10,926 bases of DNA from JALYGJ01 sp036558545. GTDB lineage: Bacteria > Chloroflexota > Limnocylindria > Limnocylindrales > CSP1-4. This document shows positions 5,135-10,926 of this stretch, piece after piece. Numbering within the stretch: the first letter of the stretch is position 1; every line of letters begins with the position of its first letter. The DNA lies in contig DATBFJ010000092.1 of NCBI GenBank assembly GCA_036558545.1, forward strand, positions 1 through 10,926, given 5' to 3'. The position numbers and the translations under genes are program-made. Below the pieces are notes generated by a model. That model made no database searches and was not told the origin of the DNA. It was given only the letters and a program-made list of their open reading frames with translations.

Positions 5135-8100
5135 ATGGCCTTAGCCCCCTCCGTCACACACGGCACCAAATCCAAGCTCATCGCGCGAACGCTTGTCGGG
5201 CGTCAGCTCGAGTTAGAGGCGATCGAGTCCGCGGTCGACGATGCGCTCGAGCAGCTCGTTGCCATCAGTCTCGAGGGCGAACCGGGCATCGGCAAGACGA
5301 CGCTCCTGAACGCCTCCGCGGACATCATCGCGGCGCACGGGATGGCGTCGATTCGAGTCGTTGCCGACGAGGAGATTCGCGGACCGCTCCTCCTTGCACG
5401 GGCCATCTTCGATAACGACGCACTGCTGGCTCATATGTCCGCGCCGGCCGCCGATGCGATCACTCGGGCGCGGAACGCATTACGTGGCGAAGAAGACGCC
5501 GGGATGAGTACGCTGCCCGCCGACGAGCGGCTTCTGCGCACGTTTGATATCGCGTCAGTCGCCCTGCTCGCAATCGTCCGCGAGCGACCAACGGCCTTGC
5601 TGTTCGACGACCTTCAGTGGGCCGACCGCGACAGCATCCGCCTGCTGCGCTACATCGTCCGGGCGAACTCCGCGGCGCCAATGTTCCTGATGATGGCGAC
5701 TCGGCCAGAGGAGACGGCCGAAGTCAGCGAGATGGTCAACCTCCTTGCAGATATGGAGCGGCTCGGCATCCTGCGCCGCATTCACGTCGAGCGGCTACGC
5801 CAGACCGAGACCACGGCAATGCTCCGCAGCATCCTTGGTGGAGAACCGACACCGCAGGCGGCCGGCACGATCCATGCCCAGGCAGAGGGAGTCCCATTCA
5901 TCATCCAGGAGCTCGTCCGAACGTATCGTGAGGCTGGCTTACTGCAGCCGATTGGCGGTACGTGGGGTCTGGCGCGCAATGCCGACCGGCTCGTCCCCCG
6001 GGCGGTGCGCACGCTCATCCAGCGTCGGGCCGCGGCGCTTCCACCCGAGACTCGCGAGATGCTCGCGACGGGCGCCGTGTTGGGCCGCGCCTTCGGCGTC
6101 GACGATCTGTGCACCCTGCGCGAGCGCGCGGATGGCGCGAACGCATGCGATGCGGCGCAGGCCTTCGAGCGACTCAAGCCCGCGCTCGCTGCCGGTCTTA
6201 TCACCGAGGCCGGCGCCGAAGGCAACAAGCACCTGACCTTCTCGCACGAGCAGGTGCGCTCATTTGCCCTCGACGCGTTGTCACCGTCTCAGCGGCAATC
6301 ACTGCACGCCGCGATCGTCGAGATGCTGACGGCCGACGGACAACCAAGTCCCGAAGTTCTGCCAACCGTGGTTCGCCACGCCCTGGCCGCGGGCGACAGC
6401 GACCTGATCGCGCGCTACTCGCTCGACGCTGCGCGCGCGGCACTGAACGCCAACGCGCCGGATGAGGCGCTGCGCATCGTCGACGACGCGCTGGGCATCG
6501 TTTCGCATCCGGCGCAACGCGTTCAGCTGCTGTGCATCCGCGACGACGCCCTGCTGGCCCTCGGCCGCACCTCTGAACGACTCGAGGCGATCACGGAGCT
6601 GACAGCGCTGGTCGAGGCGACTGGTGACAAGGTCGCCGAATATGACGTTCAGCTGCGCCGGGCAGCGGCACTGCGCGACGACAAGCGCTTTGACGCTGCC
6701 GCCGATGTGGCGCGCAAGATTCGCGACCGCGCCGCCGCAGAGGGTGACAGGCAGACGGAGCTCGCGGCGTGTCTGGAGCTTGGCCAGGACCTGGTCGGGG
6801 CGCCGATCGGCGAGGGCTACACGCCGACGGCGCTGGAGGCGGATCTCGACGGTGCGCAGGCGGCCTACGAACGCGCCCGCGATGTCGCCACCGAGCTTGG
6901 CTCGGACGAAGAGCTGGCCCAATCGTTGCGTGAGCTGGGAGCGATCGACCTCGCCCGCGTACGCGCCTGGTTCGTCGAAACGGTGCGCCGTGGCGAGCAT
7001 CTGCCAATCGTCGCCAGGATCGCCGCCGGTGAGTCCCTCGGCGACGTCCTGAACGAGCTGCCCATCTCCGAAAAGGCGAGGACTGCCGAGCAGCAGCTGA
7101 CAAGCGCGCTCAATCTTTTCGAGAGGACTGGTGACCGGCGTGGCGCCATGTCCGCGATCGTGAGTCTGGCCTACCTCAACTGGGGGCCGGAGCTTCACAT
7201 CGGCACGAACCCTGCGCGGCGCTTCGAAGGCATCCGCGAACTATCGGTTGCCATGGCCACGCTTGTGCAGGGCAGCGGCCGAGAAGCCGCCGAGGGCCAG
7301 ATGCTCTACGGCGCCCATGTATTTGCTCGTGCCAAGGAGATCCCGGATCTGGCGATCGAGCGCGGACAGCAGGCGTACCAGCGCGCTCGATCGCTCGGTG
7401 ACAGCTCGCTCGAGTTTCTGTCGGCAATCGGCCTTTCGCACGTGCACGTGAGCCTTGGCGAGATCGACGAGGCGCAGCGCTGGCTTGACCGCGCCGCGGA
7501 TCGGGCCGCGACCGTGCCTACGCCGCACAAGGCGCGCCAGGTTGCAACGGCAAGCGCGCTGATCGCCGGCGAGCGTGGCGACGGCCAGGCAATGGTCACT
7601 GGGCTGCGCGAGGTCGCGCGCATGGCTTCAGGGCAACGCCGACCGGCGGCGCAGGCAGAGGCACTGGCGCTGCTGGCGATCGAGGCGTCGCGCAGCGGTG
7701 CCGCCGAAAACGACGAAGCGCTGCTTGATGCGGCCGTGTCTGCGGGTCGTGAGGCGCGCCGCCTCGCTGCCCAGGCGCCGGGCCAACCTCCCTGGGTAGC
7801 GCAGGCCGATGCGGCGGAGGCAAGGGTCGCGCTTGCCCGTGGTGACAATGAGACAGCGTTGGCTCACGCGCGCGAGGCGCTCGGCTGGCTCCAGCAGTCG
7901 CATCGCGACGATCCGCACCTCGAGATCCTGCTGCCCGCCGCGCGCGCGGTGCTCGCGTTTGGCACTGACGACGAGAAGGAATTCATCACCGGCCTGTTGC
8001 AGGTGTATCTGGCCCTCGGCGTGGCCCGCGTGATGGACGAAGACGTCCGCATGCGCTGGTTCCGTTCTGCGAACGGACGGGAGCTTGTCGAACTCACGGG

Positions 8101-8335
8101 CTCAGCCGACCTTCCGTCACCGGCAAAGATGCAGACGGCCAAGAAGCTCGAGGAATTTGACGAACGTGAAAGCCAACTCCTCCGGCTGCTGGTGCAGGGT
8201 CGAACCAACCGCGAGATCGGAGAGGAGCTGGAGCTCGACGATTCCGGAGTGAGCGGCATGCTGACTTCCCTGTACGCGCGCATCGGCACCTCGTCACGCG
8301 CCGAGGCGACGGCTTTCGCGATCCGCTCGGTCTGA
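5135..8335 (+). CDS. STAND/AAA-type ATPase regulator with helical repeats and C-terminal LuxR-type HTH
   Basis: The protein has 1066 residues. Near the N-terminus LVGRQLELEAIE (20-31) leads into an ATPase domain with Walker A GEPGIGKT (48-55) and Walker B ALLFDDLQWAD (154-164). ATRPEE follows at 188-193. This layout is that of the signal-transduction ATPases of large LuxR (LAL) regulators and cyclase-linked ATPases. From about 400 to 990 the chain is Ala/Leu/Glu/Arg-rich helix, with repeated patterns resembling tetratricopeptide repeats, probably a ligand or partner scaffold. Residues 1008-1066 are a LuxR/GerE-type helix-turn-helix (FDERESQLLRLLVQGRTNREI, then YARIGTSSRAEA). In the recognition helix the usual TVKNH is GVSGM, so DNA contacts may differ. 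In this family ATP binding and an inducer usually drive oligomerisation on DNA. The ATG at 5135 has AGGG just upstream. The downstream cyclase gene starts 3 bases after the stop, so the two are almost certainly co-translated. Confidence 0.87.
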   Translation: MALAPSVTHGTKSKLIARTLVGRQLELEAIESAVDDALEQLVAISLEGEPGIGKTTLLNASADIIAAHGMASIRVVADEEIRGPLLLARAIFDNDALLAHMSAPAADAITRARNALRGEEDAGMSTLPADERLLRTFDIASVALLAIVRERPTALLFDDLQWADRDSIRLLRYIVRANSAAPMFLMMATRPEETAEVSEMVNLLADMERLGILRRIHVERLRQTETTAMLRSILGGEPTPQAAGTIHAQAEGVPFIIQELVRTYREAGLLQPIGGTWGLARNADRLVPRAVRTLIQRRAAALPPETREMLATGAVLGRAFGVDDLCTLRERADGANACDAAQAFERLKPALAAGLITEAGAEGNKHLTFSHEQVRSFALDALSPSQRQSLHAAIVEMLTADGQPSPEVLPTVVRHALAAGDSDLIARYSLDAARAALNANAPDEALRIVDDALGIVSHPAQRVQLLCIRDDALLALGRTSERLEAITELTALVEATGDKVAEYDVQLRRAAALRDDKRFDAAADVARKIRDRAAAEGDRQTELAACLELGQDLVGAPIGEGYTPTALEADLDGAQAAYERARDVATELGSDEELAQSLRELGAIDLARVRAWFVETVRRGEHLPIVARIAAGESLGDVLNELPISEKARTAEQQLTSALNLFERTGDRRGAMSAIVSLAYLNWGPELHIGTNPARRFEGIRELSVAMATLVQGSGREAAEGQMLYGAHVFARAKEIPDLAIERGQQAYQRARSLGDSSLEFLSAIGLSHVHVSLGEIDEAQRWLDRAADRAATVPTPHKARQVATASALIAGERGDGQAMVTGLREVARMASGQRRPAAQAEALALLAIEASRSGAAENDEALLDAAVSAGREARRLAAQAPGQPPWVAQADAAEARVALARGDNETALAHAREALGWLQQSHRDDPHLEILLPAARAVLAFGTDDEKEFITGLLQVYLALGVARVMDEDVRMRWFRSANGRELVELTGSADLPSPAKMQTAKKLEEFDERESQLLRLLVQGRTNREIGEELELDDSGVSGMLTSLYARIGTSSRAEATAFAIRSV

Positions 8336-8338
8336 GCA

Positions 8339-9076
8339 ATGTCCCTGCGCGTCAGTGTCGATCGACCGGTGTGCATTGGTGCAGGCAACTGCATATCCAT
8401 CGCGCCCACGGTCTTCGACTGGCTCAAGGGCGACATCGCCAAGGTTGAAGTCCTCGACGTCGACAGCGTCGATGAGGAGGTCCTGCGCGAGGCAGCGCTT
8501 GCCTGCCCAACGCTGGCGATACTTATCGAAGAAGTCGGCGAGGTGCTCGCGTGGAAGCTGCCCACGCGGCGCGACGAAGCGCGCCGCGTGGTCAAGACGT
8601 TCATGTTCACCGACATCGTGGGCTCAACTCAGTTCGCCGAGCTGCTCGGCGACGACGCGTGGACCACCCTGCTGCGATGGCACGACGAGACGCTACGCGC
8701 CCTGTTCGCGACTCATCGCGGTCAGGAGGTCGTCGCCACCGGAGACGGGTTTTTCATCGGCTTCGACTCGCCCGACGACGCGCTCGCGTGCGCCGTCGCC
8801 ATCCAGCGCACGCTCTCGTCGCACAGGCGCGACCACGGGTTTGCTCCCCAGGTCCGTATCGGTATTCACCTCGCCGACGCTACGCAGGTCGGCCAGAACT
8901 ACCAGGGCAAGGGCGTCAACCAGGCGTCGCGTATCGCGTCGATTGCCAACGGCTCTGAGATTGTTGCCAGCACCGAAACGATGGCCGGCACCAAGTACCG
9001 CACCGCGGCTCCGCGATCGGTCGAGCTCAAAGGTCTGTCGCAACCTGTCGACGTTGTCTCTGTCGAGTGGCAGTAA
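8339..9076 (+). CDS. Ferredoxin-class III nucleotide cyclase fusion
   Basis: The protein has 245 residues in two domains. Residues 1-68 are a single-cluster ferredoxin: VDRPVCIGAGNCISIAP with C12 and C18, and C56-P57 in the late CP motif. Position 15 is Ala where a fourth ligand would sit, so a [3Fe-4S] cluster is expected. Residues 85-245 are a class III adenylate/guanylate cyclase domain. Metal-binding aspartates are D92 (FTDIVGST) and D136 (TGDGFF); the transition-state Asn and Arg are N194 and R198 (VNQASR). The two adenine-selecting positions, usually Lys and Asp, are V132 and N187 by my alignment, so the substrate is uncertain. The domain normally works as a dimer making a cyclic nucleotide from an NTP. 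The gene starts 3 bases after the ATPase/LuxR gene. No membrane segment is seen. Domain calls are firm; redox control of cyclase activity is inference. Confidence 0.88.
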   Translation: MSLRVSVDRPVCIGAGNCISIAPTVFDWLKGDIAKVEVLDVDSVDEEVLREAALACPTLAILIEEVGEVLAWKLPTRRDEARRVVKTFMFTDIVGSTQFAELLGDDAWTTLLRWHDETLRALFATHRGQEVVATGDGFFIGFDSPDDALACAVAIQRTLSSHRRDHGFAPQVRIGIHLADATQVGQNYQGKGVNQASRIASIANGSEIVASTETMAGTKYRTAAPRSVELKGLSQPVDVVSVEWQ

Positions 9077-9143
9077 GATGTGCGCCTCATGGCGTACATG
9101 ACGGATCAGATAGGCCGCTCGAGCTCCGACCTCGCGCTTAGTG

Positions 9144-9178
9144 GGGTCGCCGGCGCCTGAACGCGCGCCGCGCGACCC
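9144..9178 (+). terminator. Strong GC-rich hairpin; terminator of the cyclase operon or leuS leader element
   Basis: GGGTCGC-CGGCGC (9144-9156) pairs with GCGCCG-c-GCGACCC (9165-9178) around an 8-base loop, leaving one bulged C. No run of T follows, so it is not a classical intrinsic terminator, though GC-rich bacteria often use such stems. Pairing is read directly; the role is inferred. Confidence 0.45.
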
Positions 9179-9200
9179 AAGTCCAGATCCGTCCTCGTTC

Positions 9201-9226
9201 ACTTCGAACCTCGCTCCCTTCGAAGT
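9201..9226. repeat. Perfect 8-bp inverted repeat upstream of leuS
   Basis: ACTTCGAA (9201-9208) and TTCGAAGT (9219-9226) are exact reverse complements separated by 10 bases. This could be an RNA hairpin in the leuS leader or a protein operator. CCCTT (9216-9220), spanning its loop and right arm, is also complementary to AAGGG of the leuS ribosome binding site, so the two pairings exclude each other. Confidence 0.5.
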
Positions 9227-9230
9227 CCTG

Positions 9231-9236
9231 AAAGGG
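9231..9236 (+). promoter_or_regulatory. leuS ribosome binding site
   Basis: AAAGGG lies seven bases upstream of ATG 9244 and supports that start. Confidence 0.6.
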
Positions 9237-9243
9237 CATTGCC

Positions 9244-10926
9244 ATGACCACGGAGAAATCGGCGCCTGATCGGCGCCAACGATTACAGACCGACGTTCGC
9301 GACCCCAATGCGCGCGACGCATACACGCCGACTGAGTTCGAGCCACGCTGGCAGCAGCACTGGGAAGACATCGGCCTGTACAAGACGGACCTGGACAACG
9401 ATCCACGGCCGCCGTTCTACCTGCTGACGATGTACCCATATCCGTCCGGCGACCTGCACATAGGCCACTGGTACATCGTCACGCCTACGGACGCGATCAG
9501 CCGCTACCGACGCATGAACGGCTGGAACGTGTTCTTCCCGATCGGCTTCGACGCATTCGGGCTGCCCGCCGAGAACGCGGCCGTGCGCAACGGCACGCAC
9601 CCGCGCGAGTGGACCTACCAGAACATCTGCAACATGCGCCGCCAGTTCAGGACGATGGGCGCCACGTTCGACTGGGACAAGGAGCTGGTCACCGCCGACC
9701 CGTCCTATTACAGGTGGAACCAGTGGTTCTTCCTGAAGTTCATGGAGAACAACCTGGCCTATCGCCAGATGGCGCCCGTCGACTGGTGCCCGAAGGACCA
9801 GGTCGTGCTGGCGCGCGAGCAGGTCTTGGGCGCCGATCGAGTCTGTTGGCGTTGCGGTACCCCGGTCATCAAACGCGACCTGGAGCAGTGGTTCTTCCGC
9901 ACCACGGCGTACGCCGACGAGATGCTGTCATACCAGGGGCTGGAGTACCCCGAGCCGATCAAGGTCATGCAGACCAACTGGATCGGTCGGTCAGAGGGCG
10001 CCGAGATTGATTTCGCCGTGGATTCGGAGGGTGGACAGAACATCCGAGTATTCACGACACGGCCGGACACTTTGTTCGGGGCGACGTTCATGGTCCTGGC
10101 GCCGGAACATCCGCTGGTCGACGAGCTGACGGCAGCTGATCGCAAGGCGGAGGTCGAAAGCTACCGCTTCGAGGCGCGGCGCAAGTCGGAGATCGATCGC
10201 CTATCGACCGATCGCGAGAAGACCGGCGTCGCCCTGGGCAGCTTTGCCATCAACCCGATCAATAACGAGCGCATTCCGATCTGGATCGCCGACTACGTGC
10301 TGCTGGGCTACGGCACCGGCGCGATCATGGCCGTGCCGGCGCACGACGAACGGGACTTCGCCTTTGCCCAGAAGTTCGGACTGCCGATCCGCCAAGTCAT
10401 CGCGCCGCGTGATGAAGCGGGCGGTGACATCGCGTCGGCCGCATACGTTGCCCACACTCACGACGAGGTGCTCGTCAACTCTGGCGACTTCTCCGGCATG
10501 GCCGCGCCCGAGGGCGGTCGCGCGATCGTTTTCCAGCTGAAGCAACAGGGCCACGGCGATGTGGCCGTGACGTACCGCCTGCGCGACTGGCTGGTCAGCA
10601 GGCAGCGCGGCTGGGGAGCGCCAATCCCGGTCGTCTACTGCGAGGCGGATCCATCCTGCGGCATGGTTCCCGTGCCGTATGACGAGCTGCCCATCAAGCT
10701 GCCCGATGACATCGAGACGTGGCCGGCGCAGGGCAATCCGCTCGAGACGCACGAGCTGTGGAAGCAAACCGCTTGCCCGAAGTGCGGTGGTCCCGGCCGC
10801 CGCGAGACGGACACCATGGACACGTTCGTCGACTCGTCCTGGTATTGGTGGCGCTACCTGTCGCCGCACATGGACACGGCGCCTTTCGACACCGAGCTGG
10901 AACGCAAGTGGTGTCCGGTCGACCAG
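9244..10926 (+). CDS. leuS: Leucyl-tRNA synthetase, N-terminal 561 codons (runs off right edge)
   Basis: The enzyme attaches leucine to tRNA-Leu in the cytoplasm. The ATP-binding HIGH signature is at residues 72-75 within MYPYPSGDLHIGHW. A zinc-module segment follows (WCPKD with C182, then CWRC with C201 and C204). The CP1 editing domain, which hydrolyses wrongly charged tRNA, is shown by TTRPDTLFGAT (271-281) and GYGTGAIMAVPAHDERD (355-371). A CPKCGG segment and TMDTFVDSSWYWWRYL near the right end return to the catalytic core. The KMSKS loop, anticodon-binding domain and stop codon are beyond the window; about 561 of some 800-850 residues are present. The block order is that of bacterial LeuRS. 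The start has a ribosome binding site, and 167 bases of structured leader precede it. Confidence 0.97.
   Translation, partial: MTTEKSAPDRRQRLQTDVRDPNARDAYTPTEFEPRWQQHWEDIGLYKTDLDNDPRPPFYLLTMYPYPSGDLHIGHWYIVTPTDAISRYRRMNGWNVFFPIGFDAFGLPAENAAVRNGTHPREWTYQNICNMRRQFRTMGATFDWDKELVTADPSYYRWNQWFFLKFMENNLAYRQMAPVDWCPKDQVVLAREQVLGADRVCWRCGTPVIKRDLEQWFFRTTAYADEMLSYQGLEYPEPIKVMQTNWIGRSEGAEIDFAVDSEGGQNIRVFTTRPDTLFGATFMVLAPEHPLVDELTAADRKAEVESYRFEARRKSEIDRLSTDREKTGVALGSFAINPINNERIPIWIADYVLLGYGTGAIMAVPAHDERDFAFAQKFGLPIRQVIAPRDEAGGDIASAAYVAHTHDEVLVNSGDFSGMAAPEGGRAIVFQLKQQGHGDVAVTYRLRDWLVSRQRGWGAPIPVVYCEADPSCGMVPVPYDELPIKLPDDIETWPAQGNPLETHELWKQTACPKCGGPGRRETDTMDTFVDSSWYWWRYLSPHMDTAPFDTELERKWCPVDQ

Larger units (their letters stand above)
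9077..9243 (+). promoter_or_regulatory. Structured leader between the cyclase gene and leuS
   Basis: The 167 bases contain two inverted repeats upstream of the leuS ribosome binding site. Bases 9144-9178 can form a 13-bp GC-rich stem with one bulge; bases 9201-9226 form an 8-bp perfect inverted repeat. A possible 23-codon reading frame starts at ATG 9089 and stops at 9160, inside the first hairpin; it has two Leu codons just before the stem and no ribosome binding site. The stretch could hold the end of the cyclase transcript, the leuS promoter and a leuS control element. I see no clear -35/-10 pair. Confidence 0.4.

Noticed and set aside
6299..7198. A 299-codon minus-strand frame, and many others inside 5135-8335
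   Set aside because: Long antisense frames are common opposite GC-rich genes; the plus-strand protein has coherent domains across the whole length.
9134..9190. T-box riboswitch upstream of leuS
   Set aside because: TGGGG at 9142-9146 weakly resembles a T-box, but TGGN should read TGGT to pair with the ACCA end of tRNA-Leu; no Stem I or full AGGGTGGNACCGCG block is seen.
8693..9439. A 248-codon minus-strand frame across the cyclase end and leuS start
   Set aside because: It is antisense to the conserved cyclase motifs and to the LeuRS HIGH region.
1..10926. CRISPR arrays, insertion sequences, prophage or toxin-antitoxin genes
   Set aside because: No regularly spaced repeats, transposase motifs, integrase or att-like duplication at the tRNAs were seen.

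Overview
The window is a GC-rich bacterial chromosome segment, densely packed with genes and without mobile elements. It reads like ordinary chromosome with one unusual signalling operon. The leucyl-tRNA synthetase reads like Chloroflexota homologues I can recall. Several genes appear to lack a Shine-Dalgarno site and to start at or near the transcription start, and the LexA box is of the Gram-positive GAAC-N4-GTTC type. I therefore lean towards Chloroflexota or a relative at low to moderate confidence; no marker here settles it.

Layout. (1) Minus strand, 1304 down to the left edge: imuA followed by the first 133 codons of imuB, the SOS mutagenesis pair, behind a promoter with a near-ideal LexA box. 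(2) Plus strand, 1375-2160: a membrane-anchored, proline-rich protein of unknown function. It converges with, and overlaps by 7 bp, a membrane-anchored SRPBCC-fold protein on the minus strand (2154-2978). (3) Plus strand, 3047-3718: a uracil-DNA glycosylase of the UdgX type, identified by its KRRLH loop. (4) 3915-3990: tRNA-Ala(CGC). (5) Minus strand, 4968-4016: a YgjP-like metallohydrolase and an 89-residue protein of unknown function that seems to have its own promoter. (6) 5031-5106: tRNA-Ala(GGC). (7) Plus strand, 5135-9076: a two-gene operon encoding a 1066-residue STAND-type ATPase with helical repeats and a LuxR-type C-terminus, then a single-cluster ferredoxin fused to a class III nucleotide cyclase. 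(8) A structured 167-base leader and the first 561 codons of leuS, which runs off the right edge.

How the genes work together. The imuAB pair and UdgX form a loose DNA-damage neighbourhood within 3.7 kb. The most unusual object is the operon at 5135-9076. Its two proteins together carry the parts that Mycobacterium tuberculosis Rv0386 has in one chain (cyclase, ATPase, LuxR-type DNA-binding domain), plus an added iron-sulfur domain in front of the cyclase. The cyclase keeps its metal-binding and transition-state residues but has changed both residues that normally select adenine. This suggests a redox- or iron-responsive nucleotide signal tied to a transcription factor; that function is inference from domain architecture only.
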